The notes under the pieces were generated by a model that saw nothing but the letters and a program-made list of their open reading frames with translations, did no database searches and was not told the DNA's origin. Positions 1 through 5,649 of a stretch of DNA of 5,649 nt are shown piece after piece; within the stretch, counting starts at the first letter, position 1, and each line of letters opens with the position of its first letter. A program made the translations under genes and the position numbers. Location: contig CAJVCJ010000064.1 in the NCBI GenBank assembly GCA_910595855.1, forward strand, positions 1-5,649. Reading direction: 5' to 3'. Origin of the DNA: Candidatus Thioglobus vulcanius. Lineage in GTDB: Bacteria; Pseudomonadota; Gammaproteobacteria; PS1; Pseudothioglobaceae.

Positions 1-612
1 TCACTCGGCTCAAAAGTTTTGCAAATTCGCTCAGTTGAGTTTGCATCAAAATACAAAGTGCCTTTAAGGGTGTTATCATCATTGATTGATAATCCTGTTG
101 GCACGTTAATTACTAGCGAGGAAAACATTGTGGAAAAAGCTGTTATTTCAGGCATTGCGCATAATAAAGATGAAGCAAAATTAAGTTTGATCGGCGTACC
201 CGACAAGCCAGGTATTGCATTTAAAATTTTAAAAAATATTAGTGACGCTAATATTGAAGTGGATATGATTGTTCAAAGTGTTTCTGCTCGTGAAGGATTA
301 ACCAATTTTGCCTTTACTGTGCATCGTACTGATTTTGACAAGGCTAAGACCATCTTGCAAACTGTTTGTGATGAATTAGGCGCTAAGGGCGTGCAATCTG
401 ATGATAAAGTGGTTAAAGTGTCGTTAGTAGGTATTGGTATGCGTTCGCACGCAGGTATTGCTTCGCAGATGTTTGAGGTGTTACATAATGAAGCAATTAA
501 CATCCAAATGATCGCTACTAGTGAGATTAAAATCTCAGTAGTGATCGATGAAAAATATTTAGAATTAGCTGTGCGTTCATTGCACAGTGCTTTTGATTTA
601 GACAAGGAATAA
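1..612 (+). CDS. lysC: Aspartate kinase, C-terminal regulatory part (5' truncated by window edge)
   Basis: Aspartokinase phosphorylates L-aspartate to aspartyl-4-phosphate, the committed step to lysine, threonine, methionine and isoleucine. The frame is open from base 1 (first residues SLGSKVLQIRSVEFA), so this is the 3' part of a longer gene: 203 codons plus a TAA stop. The catalytic amino-acid-kinase domain lies upstream and only its tail is seen (KYKVPLRVLSS). Two ACT domains follow: ACT1 at about residues 60-128 of the fragment (KLSLIGVPDKPGIAFKIL, VDMIVQSVS) and ACT2 at about 139-203 (KVSLVGIGMRSHAGIA, IQMIATSEIKISVVI). They are the allosteric module that typically binds lysine and/or threonine. 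The layout is that of monofunctional LysC, with no homoserine dehydrogenase fused behind it. The stop lies 2 bases before ilvE, so the two are probably cotranscribed. The family call is very secure; effector specificity cannot be read from the sequence. Confidence 0.96.
   Translation, partial: SLGSKVLQIRSVEFASKYKVPLRVLSSLIDNPVGTLITSEENIVEKAVISGIAHNKDEAKLSLIGVPDKPGIAFKILKNISDANIEVDMIVQSVSAREGLTNFAFTVHRTDFDKAKTILQTVCDELGAKGVQSDDKVVKVSLVGIGMRSHAGIASQMFEVLHNEAINIQMIATSEIKISVVIDEKYLELAVRSLHSAFDLDKE
118..132 (+). promoter_or_regulatory. Possible internal ribosome binding site and GTG start within lysC (beta subunit)
   Basis: The sequence GAGGA at 118-122 lies 7 bases before an in-frame GTG at 130-132, a near-ideal Shine-Dalgarno spacing. 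Starting there would give a 160-residue protein beginning (V/M)EKAVISGIA and holding just the two ACT domains. In Corynebacterium glutamicum and Bacillus subtilis, lysC encodes a separate regulatory beta subunit from an internal in-frame start, and the corynebacterial one begins at the equivalent VEEAV sequence. The site is seen directly; its use in this organism is inference, because GAGGAA also simply encodes Glu-Glu. Confidence 0.45.
604..608 (+). promoter_or_regulatory. Ribosome binding site of ilvE
   Basis: AAGGA lies 6 bases upstream of the ATG at 615, inside the last codons of lysC. It fixes the ilvE start and is one of the clearest Shine-Dalgarno sequences at a gene junction in the window. 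Confidence 0.75.
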
Positions 613-614
613 AA

Positions 615-1547
615 ATGCCAGGATTTGACGATAGAGATGGATTAATTTGGTTTGATGGTGAATGGGTTGATTGGCGTGAAGCTAAGGTTCACGTTTTAAC
701 ACACACATTGCATTATGGCATGGGTGTGTTCGAAGGTGTTCGTGCTTATGAAACCGCAAACGGTCCTGCAATTTTTAGACTGGAAGAGCATACTGATCGC
801 TTGTTTAATTCTGCCAAGATCATGAATATGGACATTGGCTTTTCTAAAGATGAGCTTAACCAGGCACAAAAAGATGCTGTGGCTAAAAACAATCTTGATA
901 GTGCTTATATTCGTCCAATGTGTTTTTATGGCTCAGAAGGTATGGGTTTACGTGCTGATGGTTTGAAAGTGCATACAATTATTGCTGCTTGGGAATGGGG
1001 TTCGTACCTTGGTGAAGAAAATATGACCAAAGGTATTCGCATTAAAACCTCTAGCTATACACGTCATCATGTGAATATCGCCATGACTAAGGCTAAGGCT
1101 AATGGTAACTATATTAATTCAATGCTGGCTTTACAAGAGGCGCTAACAGATGGTTATGATGAAGCATTATTATTGGATGTAGATGGCTTTGTTGCAGAAG
1201 GTAGTGGCGAGAACTTTTTCATTGTGCGTGATGGTGTGATTTATACGCCAGATTTAACATCTGCTTTGGCAGGTATTACACGTGATACGATTTTTAAGCT
1301 GGCAACAGATTTAGGCTATAAGGTAGTTGAAAAACGTATTACTCGTGATGAGGTATATTGTGCTGATGAGGCTTTCTTTACTGGTACGGCTGCTGAAGTG
1401 ACACCAATTCGTGAGCTTGATAATCGTACAATTGGTAATGGTTCACGTGGCCCAATTACTGAAATATTACAAGCATTGTATTTTGATTGTGTATATGGTC
1501 GTAATGAAAAATACCAATCATGGATTGCTAAGGGTTCGTGTAAATGA
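615..1547 (+). CDS. ilvE: Branched-chain amino acid aminotransferase
   Basis: This is a fold-type IV PLP enzyme of the cytoplasm that transaminates the 2-keto acids of valine, leucine and isoleucine with glutamate. Its 310 residues match the usual IlvE length. The N-terminus (GLIWFDGEWVDWREAKVHV, then HYGMGVFEGVRAY at 33-45) is typical of the family. Expected PLP-site residues are present: R62 (HTDRL), the Schiff-base lysine K161 in TKAKANGNY, E195 in AEGSGEN facing the pyridine nitrogen, and the phosphate-binding GITRD (220-224) and GTAAEVTP (257-264). The ATG at 615 is supported by AAGGA six bases upstream and by the N-terminus fitting the family. The gene sits 2 bases after lysC and overlaps the next gene by ATGA. 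D-amino-acid aminotransferase and aminodeoxychorismate lyase share the fold, but the sequence is clearly of the IlvE type. Confidence 0.97.
   Translation: MPGFDDRDGLIWFDGEWVDWREAKVHVLTHTLHYGMGVFEGVRAYETANGPAIFRLEEHTDRLFNSAKIMNMDIGFSKDELNQAQKDAVAKNNLDSAYIRPMCFYGSEGMGLRADGLKVHTIIAAWEWGSYLGEENMTKGIRIKTSSYTRHHVNIAMTKAKANGNYINSMLALQEALTDGYDEALLLDVDGFVAEGSGENFFIVRDGVIYTPDLTSALAGITRDTIFKLATDLGYKVVEKRITRDEVYCADEAFFTGTAAEVTPIRELDNRTIGNGSRGPITEILQALYFDCVYGRNEKYQSWIAKGSCK
1530..1534 (+). promoter_or_regulatory. Ribosome binding site of the zinc-finger gene
   Basis: AAGGG within the ilvE 3' end lies 9 bases before the ATG at 1544. Together with the ATGA overlap it supports this start and suggests that translation is coupled to ilvE. 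Confidence 0.5.
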
Positions 1548-1735
1548 ATAATTCTATAGATGACACTCAACATAAATTTGTAAGTCACTCTGTGGTTTCT
1601 GAAGGTGAGTTACCATTTCATTGTCCGCCAAAAGATACCCAAAAATGGAATATGCATCCTAAAGTATATATCCAATTTGATAAAAAAGGCAAGGGTACTT
1701 GTCCTTATTGCGGCTCTCGCTACGAGCTAGGCTAA
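1544..1735 (+). CDS. Small CHCC-type zinc-finger protein
   Basis: This 63-residue protein belongs to the zf-CHCC family, the fold also found in the mitochondrial complex I accessory subunit NDUFS6. Putative zinc ligands are C27, H38, C53 and C56 (FHCPP, then HPKVYIQFDKKGKGTCPYCG). The block HPKVYI...GTC-x-YCG is the family signature. The first 20 residues are polar and probably flexible. The bacterial protein has no settled function; a role linked to respiratory complex I or metal binding would be a guess based on the eukaryotic relative. Its ATG overlaps the ilvE stop (ATGA) and its stop touches the next start, so it is embedded in the operon. To my knowledge, small proteins of this type sit next to ilvE in other gammaproteobacteria too. 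The family call is strong; the function is unknown. Confidence 0.9.
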   Translation: MNNSIDDTQHKFVSHSVVSEGELPFHCPPKDTQKWNMHPKVYIQFDKKGKGTCPYCGSRYELG

Positions 1736-2260
1736 ATGATTGATCGCAAGGCAATGAACGTGGTGTTAGTTGGGCCGATGGGCTCAGGTAAAACATCGGT
1801 TGGTCGTCGTCTTGCTTGTGTTTTAAAGCGTGATTTTTTTGATTCTGATTTTGAAATCGTAGCTCGTACTGGCGTTGCCATTGATCATATATTTGATGTT
1901 GAAGGTGAAGAGGGGTTTCGTCAGCGTGAAATAAACATGCTAAGTGAATTATGCGAAATTCCTAATATTGTTATTGCAACAGGTGGCGGCATTGTCATCA
2001 AGCCAGAAAATCGTGAATTATTAAAACGAGATAGTTTTGTGGTTTATTTGTCTTCTAGTGTTAAGCAGCTGGTTTCACGTACCGCAAAGTCAAAATCCCG
2101 ACCATTATTAGAAAGATCTACTAATCGTGAAAAAACCATTCGTGAGTTAGTTGAAAAGCGCGAGCCACTTTATCAAGAGGTAGCTGACGTTGTTGTTGAC
2201 ACAACTGGAAAAAAACTATACGCTATCATTAACGAAATTAAAAAATCCATTCCTAAATGA
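1736..2260 (+). CDS. aroK: Shikimate kinase
   Basis: Shikimate kinase transfers phosphate from ATP to the 3-hydroxyl of shikimate, the fifth step towards chorismate, in the cytoplasm. The 174 residues match the family length. Visible motifs are the Walker A loop GPMGSGKT (13-20), the shikimate-binding DSD (36-38), R62 in EGFRQRE, the GGG of ATGGGIV (83-85), the lid arginine in SRPLL (R122), and R142 in KREPLYQEVAD. All key residues are present, so it should be active. The annotated ATG directly follows the zinc-finger stop. A second ATG at 1754 (M7) would place the Walker loop at residue 8, as in many homologues, but the AAGG before it is only 2 bases away, while GAG (1724-1726) serves the first ATG better. 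The start is therefore uncertain by 18 bases. aroB, the frequent partner of aroK in gammaproteobacteria, does not follow. aroL is the isozyme name in enterics. Confidence 0.95.
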   Translation: MIDRKAMNVVLVGPMGSGKTSVGRRLACVLKRDFFDSDFEIVARTGVAIDHIFDVEGEEGFRQREINMLSELCEIPNIVIATGGGIVIKPENRELLKRDSFVVYLSSSVKQLVSRTAKSKSRPLLERSTNREKTIRELVEKREPLYQEVADVVVDTTGKKLYAIINEIKKSIPK

Positions 2261-3549
2261 AAACAACACTAGCTTTGAGTTTAACCTTGCTACTGAGTGG
2301 AAGCTCAATAGCAATGACACAAGCTGAGTTTGTTGATCGTTTAATCAAAAGTCATCCATTTTTCACCCAGCAAGAATTTGATCAGAAAGCTACAAAAATT
2401 GATTATGATGCTAGCAGTGAAAATCAAGACTGGATGCTTAGCACGTCAGTTAAATCATCTAATAAATTAAACGCTCAAACTTCTAGTGCCAGTATAGGTG
2501 CAACACGTAATATGGTTGTTACGGGTGGTGATTTCACACTTAGCAATGTTTGGAGTGATGGCGTGGCTACGGATAAGTTGACCATGACTTATTCACACCC
2601 TTTGTTAAAAAATGCACAGGGCGTTAATGATTTGTTAAAGGGTGATTTGGCAAAGATTGCTATTAAGGTAAATACGCTCAAGTTGAAACAAAGTGCAGAA
2701 GAGTTTGTGTTAACCCAGTTATATAAATTGGTTGATTTAAGCTATGCTCAAGAGCAGCTAATTTTAACCAATCATCGACTAACATTGGCTCAACAAGAAT
2801 TAAGCTTAGTAAAAGATAAGTTTGAACAGTCTCTTGTGGACGAGGTTGATGTGTTATTGCAAGAGGACGCTTTTCAGAGGGTATTGCAAAAACAATTACA
2901 AGCAGAGCAAGATCTTGATTTGCTAAAGCAAGAGTTGTCAATCACTCTAGGTATGTCTGTGGGGTCAATTCATAGTGATTATGATCTTTATCAGCTGTAC
3001 CAAACTGAGTTTGATAATCTGTCACAACAGTTAGTACAAAATACAACTGAAATGAAGCTTGTTAGTTTAGATCGATCTATCTTGCAAAGACAATTATTGA
3101 GTGATAAAAACAACACCCAGGCACTACTTGATTTAACCATCGGTACTAGCAATGAAAATACTAATGATTGGAGTGTCGGTCTTGATTTGAGCTATCCTTT
3201 GGGCAATACAAAAGCAAAATCAGCACTTGAAAAAACACAAATAAACCTTGCTAAAAATAAAGAAAACGCCACAGAAAAGCTATTAAATTTAACCATTAAG
3301 ATAAGTGTACTGGGTAAAAAATTACAGCATTTGGTAAAATTATTGGATACTTATCAAGCACGTATCAACATTGCTGATGCGCGTACTTTGGCTGAGAAAA
3401 AGCGATATGAGTTAGGTAATTCACAAGTAAGTTTTGTTATCTCTGCGCAGAATAATGTGCATGATGTAAAGTTGGCCTATGCGCAAGCTGCGGTTAAATA
3501 TCAAAAGTCAGTGCTTGAGTTTAAAGCCGTTATTGATCAGTTGATGTAA
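2257..3549 (+). CDS. TolC-family outer-membrane efflux/secretion channel protein
   Basis: This is a probable outer-membrane protein of the TolC (OEP) family, which forms trimeric beta-barrel/alpha-barrel channels for efflux pumps or type I secretion. A signal peptide is visible (MKTTLALSLTLLLSGSSIA, cleavage probably after A19 or A23). The mature part shows the expected internal duplication. The first half has strand-like segments (about 59-66, 85-98, 106-118, ending YSHPLL) and then long amphipathic helices rich in Q, L and K (about 125-230, with FEQSLVDEVDVLLQ). The second half repeats this with strands at about 288-315 (DWSVGLDLSYPLG) and helices at about 320-428 (KKRYELGNSQVSFVISAQ). At 430 residues it is full length. 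The ATG overlaps the aroK stop (ATGA) and no clear Shine-Dalgarno is seen, which suggests reinitiation. No membrane-fusion protein or inner-membrane pump is encoded here, so its partner and substrate are unknown. Confidence 0.85.
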   Translation: MKTTLALSLTLLLSGSSIAMTQAEFVDRLIKSHPFFTQQEFDQKATKIDYDASSENQDWMLSTSVKSSNKLNAQTSSASIGATRNMVVTGGDFTLSNVWSDGVATDKLTMTYSHPLLKNAQGVNDLLKGDLAKIAIKVNTLKLKQSAEEFVLTQLYKLVDLSYAQEQLILTNHRLTLAQQELSLVKDKFEQSLVDEVDVLLQEDAFQRVLQKQLQAEQDLDLLKQELSITLGMSVGSIHSDYDLYQLYQTEFDNLSQQLVQNTTEMKLVSLDRSILQRQLLSDKNNTQALLDLTIGTSNENTNDWSVGLDLSYPLGNTKAKSALEKTQINLAKNKENATEKLLNLTIKISVLGKKLQHLVKLLDTYQARINIADARTLAEKKRYELGNSQVSFVISAQNNVHDVKLAYAQAAVKYQKSVLEFKAVIDQLM

Positions 3550-5294
3550 TGGCAATCAAATATACGGTTACCCCTAAAAACTTACACGCACATCTATTTC
3601 AAGTTGAGCTTAGCATTCAAAATCCAAATCCACTAGGTCAGGTTTTTTCATTACCAAGCTGGATTCCAGGTAGTTATTTAATTCGAGATTTTGCCAAAAA
3701 TATTGTCAGTATTCAAGCGCAAAGTTGTGGTGAATTAATTGAGATTAACAAGTTAGATAAAAATCATTGGATTACCCAACCATGTGGCGATGAGCTCACT
3801 TTAACTTATGAAGTTTATGCATTTGACTTATCTGTTAGAAGTGCATATTTAACCAGCGAACGTGCTTTTTTTAACGGCACCAGCCTATTTTTATTGCCAC
3901 TTGGGCTTGAGTCAGAGCCATGTGAATTGAATATAGTTGCTGCTGATACTAAGCAAACTATGGGTAATTGGTCTTGTGCTACTGGTTTAGAGCAAGTCGA
4001 TGAGCTAGCTTTTAAGGCGCAGAATTATCAAGATTTAATCGATCATCCGGTAGAGATGTCAGACTTTACCTTATTTGAATTTGATGCAAATAATGTTAAA
4101 CATAAAATGGCAATTACTGGCTTTCATAATGCAGATGTATCTCGCTTAAAGCAAGATTTAAAAACCATTTGCAATCATCATATTGCTTTTTTTAATCACG
4201 ATGTTCCTTTTAAGGATTACACTTTTTTAACTCTAGTTAAAACAAATGGCTATGGTGGCTTAGAGCATAAAAATTCAACGAGTTTAATTTGCTCTAGAAA
4301 AGAGCTGCCTGTTGTAGATATGAATGACATCAATAAAGATTACACTCGATTTTTGTCATTGTGCTCTCATGAGTACTTTCACTCTTGGTGGATTAAAACC
4401 ATTAAACCAGCAAGCTTTCATCAATTAGATTTAAATCGAGAAAACTATACAGAACAGCTTTGGATTTTTGAAGGCTTTACTTCGTATTATGATGAGTTGT
4501 CATTACTTAGAACTAAGCTTCTAACACCGGAAAAATATCTTGATTTATTTGCACAAACTATAACTCGCGTACAAAAATCTAAAGGCCGATTAACCCAATC
4601 ATTAGCGCAGTCTAGTTACGAGACTTGGACTAAATTCTATCAACAAGATGAAAACGCGCCTAATGCGATTGTTAGTTATTACACTAAGGGTGCTTTGCTG
4701 GCTTTTACGCTTGATATTGAAATACGAAAACGAACCAAAGGTGTTAAATGCTTGGATGATGTCATGCGTCATGCATGGGAGAATTGTCAAGAATCTGGCC
4801 TAGAGGATAACAGCATACAAATGTTTGTTAATGAGTTGGTTGGCGATGATATGAGCTCTTTTTTTAATGATTATTTATACGGTGTAAAGGAGCTACCTTT
4901 GCAGCAGAGTTTTGATTATGTTGGTGTTGATTGTGAGTTTGTTGCATATGCTGAAGATTTGACAGACTTTGGTCTTAATATCAGTACACAGTCTGAATTT
5001 AGCCAGATTACACATGTGTTTGCAAATACGAGTGCGCAAGCTGCAGGCTTATATGTTGGCGATAAAATTGTCAGTATCAACTATCAGCAATTAAAAGATA
5101 AGCCGTTAATCGCTGAAATCAATAAGTATGCCATGGGTGAGATGATTAAAGTCGGTGTATTGCGTGATGAATTATTACTAGAAATTCCTGTATTAATTAC
5201 CGATATTACACCATCATATTGCCGATTAAGCCTTACAACTAAGCTAGATAAAGATACAGTTAGTAGACAAGAAAAATGGTTTTACCAAGAATAA
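3549..5294 (+). CDS. M61-family zinc metallopeptidase with C-terminal PDZ domain
   Basis: This 581-residue protein resembles family M61 (glycyl aminopeptidase-like, gluzincin fold). In order it shows an N-terminal beta domain (about 1-175, with SLPSWIPGSYLIRDFAKNI), the catalytic domain with substrate-site motif GGLEHKNST (236-244), zinc motif HEYFH (H274, E275, H278) followed by SWW, and the third zinc ligand, probably E308 in WIFEGFTSYY. A helical part follows (about 320-445, with SYYTKGALLAF), then a PDZ domain (about 465-550, FGLNIS and SAQAAGLYVGDKIVSI). All catalytic residues are present. There is no signal peptide or membrane segment, so a cytoplasmic location is predicted; some relatives are exported. 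The family cleaves N-terminal glycine or alanine in the characterised members, but the substrate here is unknown. The start overlaps the preceding stop as TAATG. The gene end overlaps the next gene by 19 bases. Confidence 0.92.
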   Translation: MAIKYTVTPKNLHAHLFQVELSIQNPNPLGQVFSLPSWIPGSYLIRDFAKNIVSIQAQSCGELIEINKLDKNHWITQPCGDELTLTYEVYAFDLSVRSAYLTSERAFFNGTSLFLLPLGLESEPCELNIVAADTKQTMGNWSCATGLEQVDELAFKAQNYQDLIDHPVEMSDFTLFEFDANNVKHKMAITGFHNADVSRLKQDLKTICNHHIAFFNHDVPFKDYTFLTLVKTNGYGGLEHKNSTSLICSRKELPVVDMNDINKDYTRFLSLCSHEYFHSWWIKTIKPASFHQLDLNRENYTEQLWIFEGFTSYYDELSLLRTKLLTPEKYLDLFAQTITRVQKSKGRLTQSLAQSSYETWTKFYQQDENAPNAIVSYYTKGALLAFTLDIEIRKRTKGVKCLDDVMRHAWENCQESGLEDNSIQMFVNELVGDDMSSFFNDYLYGVKELPLQQSFDYVGVDCEFVAYAEDLTDFGLNISTQSEFSQITHVFANTSAQAAGLYVGDKIVSINYQQLKDKPLIAEINKYAMGEMIKVGVLRDELLLEIPVLITDITPSYCRLSLTTKLDKDTVSRQEKWFYQE

Positions 5295-5649
5295 AACTCC
5301 CTAAATTACTGGTTAAGCCGGTTGGTCGTGCAATAAGTGATTTTGGCATGATTAAGGATGGCGATAAAATATTACTCGCCGTATCTGGTGGTAAGGATTC
5401 ATTAAGCTTGTTTCATTTACTTAGGCATTTTCAAAAACATGCGCCGATCAATTTTGAGTTGGGCGTTGTTACTATTGATCCTCAGGTAGAAGGGTTTGAG
5501 CCACAAGCTTTGAGTGAGTTTTTTAGCCAGTTTGATACGCCATATTTTTTTGAAGAGTTTCCTATTTTGGAGCAGGCTAAAGAAAGTATGAAGGGCGATT
5601 CTTATTGTTCATTTTGCGCGCGTATTAAGCGTGGTCTGATGTACAAAGT
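5276..5649 (+). CDS. TtcA-like PP-loop ATPase, N-terminal part (3' truncated by window edge)
   Basis: The first 124 codons of an open frame that runs off the window. Residues 37-42 are the PP-loop SGGKDS, which binds ATP for adenylation of the target base. C111 and C114 in YCSFCARIKRG are the first CxxC pair that, in TtcA, helps hold the Fe-S cluster. The stretch VGRAISDFGMIKDGDKILLAVSGG and HAPINFELGVVTID follow TtcA, which makes 2-thiocytidine at position 32 of some tRNAs. The N-terminus MVLPRIKLPK and the PILEQAKESMKGDSYC region differ from E. coli TtcA and match a TtcA-like subgroup in proteobacteria, so the exact substrate is less certain. The ATG at 5276 lies inside the peptidase gene in another frame and lacks a strong Shine-Dalgarno, but the residues from there on fit the family and no later start keeps them. 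The second CxxC is beyond the window. Confidence 0.9.
   Translation, partial: MVLPRIKLPKLLVKPVGRAISDFGMIKDGDKILLAVSGGKDSLSLFHLLRHFQKHAPINFELGVVTIDPQVEGFEPQALSEFFSQFDTPYFFEEFPILEQAKESMKGDSYCSFCARIKRGLMYK

Noticed and set aside
273..605. Antisense open frame opposite lysC
   Set aside because: It lies wholly within a well-conserved gene on the other strand, shows no family resemblance and has no independent context.
19..612. TTG at 19 as the start of a short 197-residue ACT protein
   Set aside because: The frame is open to base 1 and the residues before it (SLGSKV) match the aspartokinase kinase domain, so this is a window-edge truncation.
1316..1588. Antisense open frame opposite the ilvE 3' end
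   Set aside because: Shadow of ilvE; the product resembles no known protein and crosses the ilvE/zinc-finger junction.
1834..1840. Run of seven T as a terminator U-tract or frameshift site
   Set aside because: It encodes Phe-Phe within the conserved region of aroK, the frame continues intact, and I see no GC-rich stem before it.
2678..2941. Antisense open frame opposite the TolC-family gene
   Set aside because: Leucine-rich composition is the reverse complement of Q/L/K-rich helices; no support for a real gene.
4602..4790. Antisense open frame opposite the peptidase gene
   Set aside because: Short, no recognisable motifs, fully inside the catalytic-domain coding sequence.
4859..4865. Run of seven T in the peptidase gene as a terminator or slippage site
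   Set aside because: It encodes Phe-Phe in a continuous frame and lacks an upstream hairpin; the short GAGCTC palindrome beside it is ordinary.
1..5649. CRISPR, tRNA, insertion sequence, toxin-antitoxin or defence system
   Set aside because: The window is almost completely covered by recognisable housekeeping-type coding sequences; no direct repeats, inverted termini, transposase or tRNA-like segment was seen by eye.

Overview
The window is a tightly packed, AT-rich stretch of bacterial chromosome with six or seven cistrons, all on the + strand. In order they are the 3' end of aspartate kinase (lysC), branched-chain aminotransferase (ilvE), a small CHCC zinc-finger protein, shikimate kinase (aroK), a TolC-family outer-membrane protein, an M61-type metallopeptidase with a PDZ domain, and the 5' end of a TtcA-like PP-loop protein. 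The TolC-type protein with a signal peptide points to a Gram-negative. The protein flavours, the ilvE/zinc-finger pairing and the TtcA-like type suggest a gammaproteobacterium. The low GC and strong compaction would fit a streamlined marine or symbiotic lineage such as the SUP05/Thioglobus group, but that placement is inference and was not tested.

Layout: lysC (partial, 1-612) is followed after 2 bases by ilvE (615-1547). The zinc-finger gene (1544-1735) starts inside the ilvE stop (ATGA). aroK (1736-2260) abuts the zinc-finger stop. The TolC-family gene (2257-3549) starts inside the aroK stop (ATGA). The peptidase gene (3549-5294) starts inside the TolC stop (TAATG). The ttcA-like gene (5276 to the window end) begins 19 bases before the peptidase stop. 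There is no non-coding stretch longer than 2 bases, and no promoter, terminator, RNA gene, repeat, mobile element or CRISPR is visible.

The first half is amino-acid biosynthesis. LysC commits aspartate to Lys/Thr/Met/Ile, IlvE carries out the last transamination to Ile/Val/Leu, and AroK phosphorylates shikimate on the way to aromatics. The second half mixes an envelope channel, a probable cytoplasmic peptidase and a probable tRNA-thiolation enzyme. These share no obvious pathway and look like passengers of one long transcription unit. I see no novel defence or mobile system. The most interesting local signal is a well-placed Shine-Dalgarno plus GTG inside lysC, at the place where other bacteria start a separate regulatory beta subunit of aspartokinase.
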